This document shows, in pieces, positions 34,019 through 43,206 of a stretch of 49,022 nt of DNA. The DNA is from JAVBKE01 sp031554215 (lineage in GTDB: Bacteria > Bacillota > Bacilli > JARBTR01): assembly GCA_031554215.1 (NCBI GenBank), contig JAVBKF010000171.1:1-49022 (forward strand), given 5' to 3'. The notes under the pieces are model-generated. The model was given only the letters and a program-made list of their open reading frames with translations, did no database searches and was not told where the DNA came from. Every line of letters starts with the position of its first letter. The first letter of the stretch is position 1. Made by a program: the position numbers and the translations under genes.

Positions 34019-34735
34019 CTACTTTTTAAAGACAATTCTTTTTGTCAACGCTGTAATCATTTGCACTCTCCACCGGATCATAGCGGGCACGCTTGATTTA
34101 CTCTGAAGTGGTGTGACATTCTCTGAATGTCTTCTATAGTAAATCAGCTTATCATCAATTAATGCTACCTTACCAGTGCATTCTGCTAGGATGCCAATCC
34201 ACATATCATGCATTGGAACGTTCGGAAAAGGAAGGACCTTACTCCTGAAATCAGCTCTAAATGTCATCGCACAACCAATATAACAGTTCTTGACGAGATT
34301 TCTAACGATCCCTTTTTTGCTATGCAGGTCATTAAACAGAGAATTTGAAATGACCTCTAGGTTCTCGTCGACAACCATTAAATCGGACAACACGACCAAT
34401 AAATCTGGGTCCTTGATAAAATGACTTTTGACAACTGCCACTTTATTTGTGGCCCAGACATCATCCTGATCGCATAGAAAAATCAATTCATTTGTACATT
34501 GACGAATCGCATTTTCAAAATTGCCTAAAACGCCACTTTGATTGTGATTAGGAAATAGTTTGACCCTTGCATCTCGTTCAATATAGGATTGAATGATCTC
34601 GGGCGTACGATCTTTTGAATGATCATCAGAAATAATCAGTTCATCCTGCTCCGATAATTGCATCAGAATACTGTCAATTTGTGCGGAAATGTATCTTTCC
34701 CCATTATAGGTTGCCATGGCGACAGAAATATTCAT
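34019..34735 (-). CDS. Family 2 glycosyltransferase (rhamnosyltransferase-like)
   Basis: Cytosolic GT-A enzyme adding one sugar to a lipid-linked or surface glycan; donor unknown. The 238-residue protein starts ISVAMATYNGERYI, with acidic residues DD at 37-38 and the metal-binding DQDDVW at 89-94. The surrounding style (GVLGNFENAIRQC before CDQDD) resembles putative rhamnosyltransferases. The ATG at 34735 has GGAG 7 nt upstream. Confidence 0.85.
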   Translation of the reverse strand: MNISVAMATYNGERYISAQIDSILMQLSEQDELIISDDHSKDRTPEIIQSYIERDARVKLFPNHNQSGVLGNFENAIRQCTNELIFLCDQDDVWATNKVAVVKSHFIKDPDLLVVLSDLMVVDENLEVISNSLFNDLHSKKGIVRNLVKNCYIGCAMTFRADFRSKVLPFPNVPMHDMWIGILAECTGKVALIDDKLIYYRRHSENVTPLQSKSSVPAMIRWRVQMITALTKRIVFKK

Positions 34736-34762
34736 AACACGGCTCCTCTCTGGTTTCTACCA

Positions 34763-35818
34763 TTAGCTAGACTGTTTAGACATCATAGCCGTATCCATCA
34801 TATACTGATGATCCTCTTTGACAATACCCAATAATTCTAAAACAAAGTAATCCACATGATATCTTGCTTTGATTGCTTCATCTATCTCATACTTGTTTGC
34901 CTTGATGAAATTGGCGTTAATCTCCACAGCATCACGATCAATAACCTCGATGTTGTCCTCATGGAAGAAATCATAATAACTCACTTTATGATTGGTTGTA
35001 ATCATTCTTTTGTTCGCACCAAGCATTTCAATCGTTCGCATCGTGAGACCTGATTGCTTTGCATGCTGTATATCAATGACTGTGCTCGATCTTCTCAAAA
35101 GAGCTGAAATATCCTGCGCTGAAATTGGCGCAAAGCGAAAAGCGGATGCCTTTGTCCCGCGGTACTCTTTGACAAATATCCTTTTTAAGTAATACATCAT
35201 TTTACTAGGAACATACTGATAGAAATATGTACTTAGCTGCTTCTCTGCAAGTTGCTTCTTCACTTCATTTAGAATTTTATATCTGTCACTATGAACAGTT
35301 CCTACGAAGAGGACATCAATATCCTCTTTTGATTGATCCTGACCAATCGTAACGTAATCATCTGAAAAGAATAACGGACGGAAAGAGAAGCCCATTTGCT
35401 TGCAATCTTCATCATTAAACGAATACATTTTATCAAAGTACTGTAGCTTTTCTTTAATAAAAAGATTGTTCTCCATCGAATCCCATAGATAAAGAATCAG
35501 ACTCGCCTCAGAAAATTGTGATTTCAACTCCTTTAGCACGTCAACCGGGATTGACTCACCTCTAATAATCAAGATGTAGTCATAGTGGTTATCAGAAATA
35601 TCTGCTAAAATCTGCTTATAGTATTTATGCACCTTTTTATTGACAGTCGCCGAGCTTAGTCGCTGGGCAACTTTAAAAGCCACCGAGTTTGCTGGTCGCT
35701 CATCATAAAAATCCACAACCGCTCCTTGTTGCCTCATTGACCGACTAATTACTTCATGATAGCCAAAAAACTGAGGACATAAGAAAAGAATTCTCTTATT
35801 ACTTAACTGCTTATCCAT
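34763..35818 (-). CDS. CgeB-like (GT-B) glycosyltransferase
   Basis: Predicted GT-B transferase of 351 residues. The N-terminal Rossmann-like half begins RILFLCPQFFGYHEVISR; a DVLFVGTVHSDRYKIL segment near 205 and the C-terminal QSGLTMRTIEMLGANKRMIT with the conserved RxxEMxG pattern resemble CgeB and related capsule or spore-crust transferases. The ATG at 35818 is preferred (GAGG upstream); the longer frame overlaps the epimerase gene by about 50 nt. Whether it acts on spore glycan or vegetative surface polysaccharide cannot be told from sequence. Confidence 0.75.
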   Translation of the reverse strand: MDKQLSNKRILFLCPQFFGYHEVISRSMRQQGAVVDFYDERPANSVAFKVAQRLSSATVNKKVHKYYKQILADISDNHYDYILIIRGESIPVDVLKELKSQFSEASLILYLWDSMENNLFIKEKLQYFDKMYSFNDEDCKQMGFSFRPLFFSDDYVTIGQDQSKEDIDVLFVGTVHSDRYKILNEVKKQLAEKQLSTYFYQYVPSKMMYYLKRIFVKEYRGTKASAFRFAPISAQDISALLRRSSTVIDIQHAKQSGLTMRTIEMLGANKRMITTNHKVSYYDFFHEDNIEVIDRDAVEINANFIKANKYEIDEAIKARYHVDYFVLELLGIVKEDHQYMMDTAMMSKQSS

Positions 35819-35861
35819 GTCATGAAAACCTCTATCTCTCTCGAGTATGCTCGAAGGCAGC

Positions 35862-36998
35862 TTATTTATAGAGTCCTTTACTGCGCAATTCCTCAATAGA
35901 CTTCGCGTAATCATCTACTTCAACTTCTTGCTGATCTACCCATGTAGAAAAACGGCTGATGCCTTCTCCAAACATGACTTTTGGCTTAAATCCAAGCAAA
36001 TCGCGAATTTTTGTTAGATCTGCAAAGTTATGCCGGATATCGCCAAGACGATAGTTACCGCCAATATGAATGTCGATTGACCCTTTATAATTTCTCTTTA
36101 AAGCTTCTGCAATCGTGATGACATCAGTACAGATACCAGTCCCAACGTTAAAGCTTTCAAAATTTGCTTCGTCCTTTTCAATTCCAAGAATGGTTGCGTC
36201 AACAACATCATCAATATAAACAAAATCTCGTGACTCCGCGCCATCTTCAAAAATATTAATGTCATTGCCATTTTTAATATTGGTAGAAAAAATCGACAGA
36301 ATGCCTGTGTATGGGTTTTTGAGCGACTGACCGGGTCCGTACACATTCTGATAGCGAAAAGCAACGACCGGAATGCCCAGCGATTTTCCCGCTACCATGC
36401 ACAGTTCTTCTTGAACTTGCTTTGTGATGCCATAAATAGACGTCGGGTGAATCTTTGAATCCTCTGACGTTGGGCAAAGCGTTACTTCTGATCGGCATAG
36501 TGGACATTTAACTTCAAAATCACCCTTTGCCATATCCTCATCCGCTCGCTCCACTGGGTACACATAACCATGACTAGGGCATTGATATCGCCCTTCACCA
36601 TAAATGGCCCGCGAGGATGCGACAACGATTTTCTCAATCGTGTGCGTTTCATTCGTTAGCATATCGAGTAAATTGGACGTTCCTTTAATATTGACATCAA
36701 TGTAACGATTGATCTCATACATAGACTGGCCTGTACCAGTCTCAGCAGCTAAATGAACCACTACCTGTTGACCTTTTAGCGCGGTTCGCCAGTCTGCTTT
36801 GCTCGTCACATTCCCCTTGATAAAAGTCACCTGATCTTTTATCGACTGAAATAATTCAGATTCCCTACCATTCTCCCCATGAATTTGTGGTGACAACGTG
36901 TCAAGAACGGTCACTTTATACCCTTTCTCAATCAATTTAAGTGCCAATTTACTGCCGATGAAACCAGCACCGCCGGTTATAAGGATATTTTTATTCAT
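35862..36998 (-). CDS. NAD-dependent nucleotide-sugar epimerase with zinc-binding insert
   Basis: Extended short-chain dehydrogenase, 378 residues, with the NAD signature GGAGFIG (9-15) and the catalytic YxxxK (Tyr189, Lys193). An insert after the AIYGEG strand (about 138-178) carries Cys140, His143, Cys165, Cys168 and Cys175, a likely zinc site. From memory, this insert marks a subgroup that includes dTDP-L-rhamnose 4-epimerases giving dTDP-6-deoxy-L-talose; a GDP- or UDP-sugar epimerase is possible instead. It has a good AAAGGAG site and lies between the Wzy-like and CgeB-like genes. Confidence 0.82.
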   Translation of the reverse strand: MNKNILITGGAGFIGSKLALKLIEKGYKVTVLDTLSPQIHGENGRESELFQSIKDQVTFIKGNVTSKADWRTALKGQQVVVHLAAETGTGQSMYEINRYIDVNIKGTSNLLDMLTNETHTIEKIVVASSRAIYGEGRYQCPSHGYVYPVERADEDMAKGDFEVKCPLCRSEVTLCPTSEDSKIHPTSIYGITKQVQEELCMVAGKSLGIPVVAFRYQNVYGPGQSLKNPYTGILSIFSTNIKNGNDINIFEDGAESRDFVYIDDVVDATILGIEKDEANFESFNVGTGICTDVITIAEALKRNYKGSIDIHIGGNYRLGDIRHNFADLTKIRDLLGFKPKVMFGEGISRFSTWVDQQEVEVDDYAKSIEELRSKGLYK

Positions 36999-37028
36999 TA
37001 TGAAAACTCCTTTTTCATTTATCTAAAT

Positions 37029-38372
37029 TTACTGTGGTAAGGATTGTCTCACTTCATTTAAACGAACTTGCGAACAAACAATCGCAAATACTAAGAAACC
37101 AATGCCAATTGGATTATTGATAAACGGATTCACATTTGTTAAAAACCCAATGGCTGTCATACAGGCAATAATCGAGCAATCAATATCTGTGAGTTCCGCT
37201 CCGAGCCGGTATATTTTGAAATAGTTGATATAGATAATAAGACAAACAAAAATCCAAATCCCAAGACCAATGAGGCCTTGTTCAACCAAAATATCTACCC
37301 CACTGATTTCAATTACTTGCTCAGCAGGACCTATCTTCGTTCCATAACCAGCACCAAACATAAATGTTGCAGGGCTCGAGGTCACAATATCTCTCGATTC
37401 CTGAAGCAGCATAACGCGGTAATTGGTACTTTCGTCACGTTCAACCGGATCCTCTTTATCCTGATTATGTTGAGACGGCGTGACTTGTTTCGTATCTTCA
37501 GTAAAACGCGCCATCACCATGCTTTTCGATAAATAAGGCGTTAGAAACACGAGCGATACACAGATAACCAGTTTAGGAACAAATTCCTTTGAACCAAGCA
37601 CCTTTGCCTTGTTAGCAACCCCCTTGACAAATCGGGACACATGGACAAAATCAACAATCGTCAATGCAACAACACCAAACATCAGTGCATAAATAAGCCC
37701 TCTTGTCTCCGAAAATACGATTGATACCAGCCCCAAAAGAACCATTGCCGCCTCGAGGAAACCAGCTTTTTTTCGGTAAATACTTTGGATACTGATAAGA
37801 ACGGCGAAAAGAACATATAAGTGACTCTTATAAAACACACCGCGGCTTGGCCGGAAAAACATATCGTTACTAAAAACATTGTTAATGAAATTATAGAAAT
37901 CAAGAAAATTATCCTTGAAAATAAATTTACCACAAATATCGATTGATACTGTCAGAATCGCTACTGCCAGTCCTGACCACAGCAAAATTCTAAAAATAAG
38001 CTCTTTTTTCATGAAACCTTCTGTAAAGTAATAGGCTATTGGGAAATACATCAGCAAATACGAAATCCGAAAGAAATCAGTGAATATCGTAGAAAATGCG
38101 TTCCCGTGAGCAAGACCAATCACTGAGCTGACCAAACACCAAAAAAGGAGCAAGTAAATACCGATTGATCCGATATTAAACGAAATAAACTTATTTATTT
38201 TAGGATCAAGAAGCCCTTTTGTGAAGATAATCCTTAAACCATACGTCACTAGGATGAGAATAAATATGATCTGTCTAAGGGAAAAAGGACCCACTTCAAG
38301 AAATCTACCACCGCCACCAACGAATAATTCAATAAAACACGCTGTAAGTAAAAAACGTTCAAATTTATTCAT
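37029..38372 (-). CDS. O-antigen polymerase/ligase-like membrane protein (Wzy/WaaL type)
   Basis: The 447-residue protein has about ten to twelve predicted helices, starting MNKFERFLLTACFIEL, and a large extracytoplasmic loop (about 275-350) ending in NYRVMLLQESRDIV and GAGYG, as in O-antigen polymerase or ligase proteins. The likely role is joining repeat units on the outer membrane face. The ATG at 38372 has CGGAGTG 5 nt upstream; the longer frame lacks a site. Polymerase and ligase cannot be told apart by sequence. Confidence 0.82.
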   Translation of the reverse strand: MNKFERFLLTACFIELFVGGGGRFLEVGPFSLRQIIFILILVTYGLRIIFTKGLLDPKINKFISFNIGSIGIYLLLFWCLVSSVIGLAHGNAFSTIFTDFFRISYLLMYFPIAYYFTEGFMKKELIFRILLWSGLAVAILTVSIDICGKFIFKDNFLDFYNFINNVFSNDMFFRPSRGVFYKSHLYVLFAVLISIQSIYRKKAGFLEAAMVLLGLVSIVFSETRGLIYALMFGVVALTIVDFVHVSRFVKGVANKAKVLGSKEFVPKLVICVSLVFLTPYLSKSMVMARFTEDTKQVTPSQHNQDKEDPVERDESTNYRVMLLQESRDIVTSSPATFMFGAGYGTKIGPAEQVIEISGVDILVEQGLIGLGIWIFVCLIIYINYFKIYRLGAELTDIDCSIIACMTAIGFLTNVNPFINNPIGIGFLVFAIVCSQVRLNEVRQSLPQ

Positions 38373-38544
38373 AAAAACACTCCGAGTCGTACATAATTTT
38401 TTCAAAATTCATTATAGCATATTATTTTTTGATTCGTGTGAGAAGATTTAAACTAACCATACGACATGTTTTCATCAAAATCCCCCTGAAATCCTCATTA
38501 TTGTTGACAACTTTTGGTTGTTAATGCTCAATTCATCCTATATA

Positions 38545-39516
38545 TTAGTTAAACAAAACCAATAAATCTTTCAGAAAGCTTTTATTGCCACGATTGAACC
38601 TAACATAATTACCCTTAAAAAAATGATTAAAAATAATTTTAATGCGTTTTAAAAAGTGTGCGGAATTTAGTTGAACCATCTCTTGCCAATAGTGGACACA
38701 TTTTGTCATCAATTCTTGATCATCCTGACTGATTCCTTGTTCAGAAAATCGTTCAAGTGCCGCCGAGTATCTCTGGTATTCCTGCTCTCTTGTTGCTCTA
38801 AGCATGTTTGAAGCGCTAAAAAACTTACTTACGCGTTTAGAAAAAGTAGTCTGTTTCGCACCAACAACATTGCTTAAATGTTGTCTATAATCAATTAGCT
38901 CCTCGTCGATTGCCTGCATCCGGCCGTCTATTGATGCATTCAATGCAAGCCAGCCATCATGAAGCCAGTTCGCTGGGAATGGCATACTTTTTTCAAATAA
39001 TTCTCGTCTGATTGCCATCGTTGCACCTGTAACTATACAACGATTGAGTAAAATCTCATAATAACTTTGACTCTCAAGCATTCTCTGATTAAACAGAAAC
39101 TGATCCCATGCAGTATAGCCGAGACTGTCCCTGTGATGATCAACAATCGCAGCGTTGGTGAATACTAGTAAACACTGCGGATACTGCATCATTCGTTCTT
39201 CAATAATGGCAACTTTATTTAGAGCCCAGTAGTCATCTTGATCTGCTGTGAAAATCAGATCACCACTACAATGAGCCATACCATTTTCAAAGTTCTTGGT
39301 TACACCCAAACTTGATTTATTTTCAATTACTTTATAGGGAATCGCAGACTGTTCAAGTAGTTTTCTCACAATCACAAGCGTTTGGTCTGAAGAACCATCA
39401 TCACCGATGATAATTTCATCTGGTTGCCGCGATTGATTGAGTATACTGGACAATTGCTCTTCTATAAATTCTTCACCGTTATAAGTACAAACAACTACCG
39501 AGATTTTATTCCTCAC
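38545..39516 (-). CDS. Family 2 glycosyltransferase
   Basis: GT-A enzyme of 323 residues with GTG start at 39516 (AAGGGG 6 nt upstream). It begins KISVVVCTYNGEEFIEEQL, has DD at 39-40 and DQDDYW at 92-97, and is related to the other GT2 enzyme of the cluster but has a longer C-terminal region (about 230-323) of unknown role. It is probably a paralogue adding a different residue to the same polymer. Confidence 0.87.
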   Translation of the reverse strand: MRNKISVVVCTYNGEEFIEEQLSSILNQSRQPDEIIIGDDGSSDQTLVIVRKLLEQSAIPYKVIENKSSLGVTKNFENGMAHCSGDLIFTADQDDYWALNKVAIIEERMMQYPQCLLVFTNAAIVDHHRDSLGYTAWDQFLFNQRMLESQSYYEILLNRCIVTGATMAIRRELFEKSMPFPANWLHDGWLALNASIDGRMQAIDEELIDYRQHLSNVVGAKQTTFSKRVSKFFSASNMLRATREQEYQRYSAALERFSEQGISQDDQELMTKCVHYWQEMVQLNSAHFLKRIKIIFNHFFKGNYVRFNRGNKSFLKDLLVLFN

Positions 39517-39627
39517 AATAAGCCCCTTGAACATAAGATTTTTACATGTATACCATTATACTATTTTAACTGCGAAGAATTCTACTTATTTTATAAATAT
39601 ACTGACAAGGGGTCAGTATTCATTTGA

Positions 39628-39672
39628 CGAAAAAGCCACTAAATACCTTCGATTGATAAGGATTTAATGGCT
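39628..39672 (-). terminator. Terminator after the SDR gene
   Basis: Stem AGCCACTAAAT (39634-39644) with ATTTAATGGCT (39662-39672), one mismatch, inner CCTT/AAGG pairing, then TTTTT on the minus strand. It separates the SDR gene from the rest of the glycan cluster and can also work on the plus strand. Confidence 0.75.
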
Positions 39673-39922
39673 CTTTATCACAATGATTGTATGAAATTCC
39701 CTGGTTTGATGAAGTGGAATCATTCTTCAACAGCTCTGCGATAACAAACACGCTCAAACTGCTAGGAATGCACTTAGTACCGTCTCCCCGCAACGAGTCC
39801 AGCTCTAAAATGACGATAGAAAAATAATCAACTAAAACGAACAATAGTTTAATGCGAACCTAGCCATTCTCTACATAAAATAAAAGCACCCAAACCGCAA
39901 AAGATTCAGGAACTTTCTGTTC
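39673..39922. other. Gap between the SDR gene and its terminator
   Basis: About 250 bp. A 74-codon open frame crosses it and the terminator, but has no ribosome binding site and its 3' part is terminator sequence, so I see no gene. Confidence 0.4.
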
Positions 39923-40840
39923 TTATTCATTTTCTACTGCGATCTCATTGTATACGACATTTTTGCTCAGCAAGTATTCTTCGATTTCACCTTTTATCCC
40001 CTCTTGAAATGACACAGGGTTATAACCAAAGTCTTTCTTCGCTTTTTCATGAGAAAACACCTTATCCTCCTGCATTCGCAAAACTTGCTCCACAGAAATA
40101 AGGGGGTTCTTAGAAACTAAACTGTACGCTCTCGCACCCCAAACGGATACCCAAATCGGGAATTGAAGAACACTGCATTTCGTATTCAGTTCCTTTACAA
40201 CAAAACGAACCAAATCGCCATATTGAATCGGATGCTTCCCAGAAAGGTTATAATTATGATTGATTGTAATTGACTGATTCACTAGTACATCGTAATAAGC
40301 ATCACCCAAATCCTTTGCATGAACTGGCTGCATCAAGTTCTCTCCTTTTCCAAACAACGGAAAGAACCGGTGACGATAGAGGTAATCAACTAGTTTGTAC
40401 ATATTTTGATCTCTCGATGAACCATAAATCATTGTCGGTCTGAGAACAGTTACACCAATCTGTGCTTTTTTTGTCAAAATAGCGTCTTCAATGGCTATGT
40501 ACTCTTCTGATGCACTTTTGTATTTGGAATACCGACCCGTAGTGTGTACAAGAATTGCCCATTTGACACCACTTTTGATAGCAACATCTACAAGTCCTTT
40601 TGAGTAATGGATGGCAGTGATGTGAATGACTGTCTCGACATCTTTCATAGCGGTTTCTAGAAAAGCAAGGTCTGTCAAATCACCAACTACTTTTTCAATA
40701 TCAAGACCTGACTCATCAATTAATTTTGTCTGACTATTTTCGCGAACAATCACCCTAATCTTGCCAGTGTAATTCTCAGCAACAAGTCGCTTTAAGAAGA
40801 AGCTGCCTGAATGCCCTGTTATGCCTGTTACCAATATCAT
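39923..40840 (-). CDS. NAD(P)-dependent epimerase/dehydratase (SDR family)
   Basis: Extended SDR protein of 305 residues. It begins MILVTGITGHSGSFFLKRL with a TGxxGxxG-type dinucleotide motif (about 6-12), has a GDLTD segment (about 55-59) and a YSKYK stretch near 113-117 that fits YxxxK. The ATG at 40840 has GAGGGG 6 nt upstream, inside a longer GTG-started frame. Likely a nucleotide-sugar dehydratase, reductase or epimerase for the neighbouring glycan cluster; exact reaction not assignable. Confidence 0.78.
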   Translation of the reverse strand: MILVTGITGHSGSFFLKRLVAENYTGKIRVIVRENSQTKLIDESGLDIEKVVGDLTDLAFLETAMKDVETVIHITAIHYSKGLVDVAIKSGVKWAILVHTTGRYSKYKSASEEYIAIEDAILTKKAQIGVTVLRPTMIYGSSRDQNMYKLVDYLYRHRFFPLFGKGENLMQPVHAKDLGDAYYDVLVNQSITINHNYNLSGKHPIQYGDLVRFVVKELNTKCSVLQFPIWVSVWGARAYSLVSKNPLISVEQVLRMQEDKVFSHEKAKKDFGYNPVSFQEGIKGEIEEYLLSKNVVYNEIAVENE

Positions 40841-41242
40841 AATGTACCCCTCGTCCCTCACATGATTCTATTAACTGTTATCTTTCTCGATCATACCATT
40901 TTACCTTATTTTTATTTACATTACTACACATTATCTCCAATCACAACCAGCTACAGCTAACCCGTCATCTTTGCAGTTGCAATATTACTACATATTATTG
41001 TTCATCGTTTGCCTCCTTATACCCACTTTTTAGATTTTGATGAATGGTTTAAAGATGAGCACAAGCTCCATAATATGAATGTACCGGTTTCCTATCTAAT
41101 TGTACTTCATTTCATTCCCTGAGAAAAAAAACATCAGATCAAATATCATCAATCATTCTCCAACTGGTGAATAAATACAAATTGATAACGGGAAATCACA
41201 TCTAGATATCCAGTTTTCGATACCATTTTTTTGATCACCCAC
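40841..41242. other. Intergenic region between glycan cluster and cta genes
   Basis: About 400 bp, AT-rich, no supported gene. Holds the upstream region of the SDR gene. No repeats recognised beyond the terminator at its right end. Confidence 0.4.
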
Positions 41243-41293
41243 AAAAAAATGATGGTGATGTTTGCGTAATTTTCTACGAAAACATCACCATCA
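41243..41293 (-). terminator. Strong terminator of the cta operon
   Basis: 14-bp stem TGATGGTGATGTTT (41250-41263) with AAACATCACCATCA (41280-41293), an inner CGTA/TACG pair, then seven T on the minus strand. About 32 nt past the DUF420 stop. Confidence 0.92.
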
Positions 41294-41324
41294 CTGCTGG
41301 AAAATCAATGCTTACACAATCAGA

Positions 41325-41780
41325 TTAAGATCCTAGTATCGAATTTAACAAACTGGTTTCGTTCCCGTTCGGATAGATGACAAACAAGAGGAAATAAACA
41401 ACGAGCCCAGTCACTGCTGCTAGCAGCCAAACTGCTAATGTATACTTACCAATCTTACGGTGCAGACCAAGTTTATTCCGGTAACCACTTACTAAACTAA
41501 CCACGCCAAGCCCTGCCCCAAGCGTGGCTGCAATGATATGCACAGTGAGGAAGACAAGGTAAAACGTTTTCAAACTATCCGGACCACCAAATGCGTAGTT
41601 GCCAATAAAGATCGTGCGGTATTCATATATGACAAAGAACCCCAAGGCAAACAGCGCTGATAGTGTCATCGTGCGCCGGTGCTTGTCCACTTCTTTCCTT
41701 TTAATCTGGCGAATCCCGATGATCATTAAGATTGCACTAATATCCACACATAAGGTACTAATCGTCGGTAATAATTGCAT
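41325..41780 (-). CDS. ctaM: DUF420 protein, CtaM-like cytochrome oxidase assembly factor
   Basis: Membrane protein of 151 residues with four predicted helices. Homologues (YozB/CtaM) are needed for maturation of heme-copper oxidases in Firmicutes, notably aa3-type enzymes. Conserved histidines occur in KHRRTM, VHIIAA and GLHRKIGKYT. The ATG at 41780 (GAGGAGG 6 nt upstream) is preferred over upstream starts. It ends the ctaCDEFG operon; in B. subtilis the homologue lies elsewhere. Confidence 0.85.
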   Translation of the reverse strand: MQLLPTISTLCVDISAILMIIGIRQIKRKEVDKHRRTMTLSALFALGFFVIYEYRTIFIGNYAFGGPDSLKTFYLVFLTVHIIAATLGAGLGVVSLVSGYRNKLGLHRKIGKYTLAVWLLAAVTGLVVYFLLFVIYPNGNETSLLNSILGS

Positions 41781-41897
41781 GGTCATCCTCCTCATATTCA
41801 AATAGGAAATTGGCAAAATAGCAAACCTATATTCCCAAACTTTACGATTATCAGTTTACAAATTGATTAAACAAGTGCTAGCCATTCGGTGGCGAAC

Positions 41898-42755
41898 TTA
41901 CTTCATATTCAACCTTTGCATCATTTGTTTTGTCTCAGCATCTGCTCGCACCTTTTCCACAGCAAACCATTTAAAAAAAGTAATCGCTAGGAAAACGCCA
42001 TAGACCAGTTCCTGCAATACTTTCATGATCACGCCGCCATTTTGCTGATCCTGAACCACGTTCGTGCCGAGGAAAAATTCTGGACCTGATATGTGCAGAT
42101 TCTGCAATACAGCTGGCGATACACAGAGTGCCATCGCAGCCAGCCATTTACTAGGGTCTGAGTAAGTTGCATAGAGCGGCGTACTCGATAGAATAATTAA
42201 GGCACAAGCCGGCGTTAGCAAGATCCCATTGCCAAAGATGTAAGCGATTTTCGGTAACCCAGAAATATTATGGCCATTATCAACTCGGTCAAAGATATGC
42301 CACCACATCGTTAATGCTAAAATAAACAGGAAAGCAATCGCTAGATTATGATAAATCATGCTTACTTTCACGAAATCAAAGATAAATGGTACATGATAGA
42401 AAGAAAACATGGCGTTGAAAAGAAGTAAAGCAAGAACTGGCTTTGATAACACGAGAAATGCACGCGTATGGACAATTTTCGTCACGAGCCTAAGCGGTAA
42501 CCCGTGCCAAACAAGGGGCGGGAGCACAATGAAAAGTAAGGCCATCTGGATCATATGAAACATGAAAGAAATATGCCCAAGAAGATCAAGTGGTGATCCT
42601 TTCGTCAGATAGAAAAGACAGACGGCAATTGTAGCGCAAATGCGTTCTTTCTTTTCATGAATGAAAGTGATCGCCACTCCCCACAGGATGATAAGAAAAA
42701 CCAAGAGGTAGGGACTCCAAAGCGCAGTGAAGCTGAAAATCTTCAATGCAAACAT
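41898..42755 (-). CDS. ctaG: Cytochrome c oxidase assembly factor CtaG
   Basis: Integral membrane protein (caa3_CtaG family) needed for active caa3 oxidase, probably in copper insertion. The 285-residue product has about seven hydrophobic segments, with conserved histidines in LLGHISFMFHMIQM, and the WWHIFDRVDNGHNISGLPK segment. The ATG at 42755 has AGGAGG with 7-nt spacing. It lies between ctaF and the DUF420 gene. Confidence 0.94.
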   Translation of the reverse strand: MFALKIFSFTALWSPYLLVFLIILWGVAITFIHEKKERICATIAVCLFYLTKGSPLDLLGHISFMFHMIQMALLFIVLPPLVWHGLPLRLVTKIVHTRAFLVLSKPVLALLLFNAMFSFYHVPFIFDFVKVSMIYHNLAIAFLFILALTMWWHIFDRVDNGHNISGLPKIAYIFGNGILLTPACALIILSSTPLYATYSDPSKWLAAMALCVSPAVLQNLHISGPEFFLGTNVVQDQQNGGVIMKVLQELVYGVFLAITFFKWFAVEKVRADAETKQMMQRLNMK

Positions 42756-42785
42756 AGTACAACCTCCTAGGAGGGTCTTCCTTAT

Positions 42786-42816
42786 GATTCGCTAATGCTT
42801 ACTTGCATCGCGAATC
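42786..42816. repeat. Inverted repeat between ctaF and ctaG
   Basis: GATTCGC (42786-42792) pairs with GCGAATC (42810-42816), with an inner TGC/GCA pair. There is no T run, so it may be an mRNA processing or stability hairpin rather than a terminator. Confidence 0.6.
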
Positions 42817-42873
42817 AGGATGACAGCCTCACGCTCATTTTCTGCTCAACCAAAAGCGCCTTTTTTTCAGCCG

Positions 42874-43203
42874 TCAGACCCATACTTCAATGATAAATGT
42901 TGCTGCGACAATCAAGGTGACAAAGGTGCCTGCTAAGAGGAAAATTTGAACGACACCGTAGCCTTCCTCTTTCATATGCATTAGATAGAATAGTTGCAGA
43001 ACGACTTGCACAACTGCGAGTAACAGCAGAAATGGCACAAAGTAAAGGCTATCAATTGTCTTTCCTGCGACAATTGCAAAGGCAACAATGGTTAGTGCAA
43101 TCATCAATAAGAAGGAAATTACCTGGTATCTCAGTTCTTCCTTGTTTCGTTTTTTACGATAGGCAAGTGCCTCGTCAGAAAGTTCACGTTTGTGATCTTG
43201 CAT
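42874..43203 (-). CDS. ctaF: Cytochrome c oxidase subunit IV (caa3 type)
   Basis: Small accessory subunit of the caa3 oxidase, 109 residues with three membrane helices (about 27-46, 51-72 and 82-107) after a charged N-terminus. The segment LQLFYLMHMKEE is typical of bacterial subunit IV. It starts 3 nt past the ctaE stop. Confidence 0.93.
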   Translation of the reverse strand: MQDHKRELSDEALAYRKKRNKEELRYQVISFLLMIALTIVAFAIVAGKTIDSLYFVPFLLLLAVVQVVLQLFYLMHMKEEGYGVVQIFLLAGTFVTLIVAATFIIEVWV

Positions 43204-43206
43204 TCG

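Noticed and set aside
39620..39844. 74-codon minus-strand frame downstream of the SDR gene
   Set aside because: No ribosome binding site, and its last codons are the arms of a terminator hairpin.
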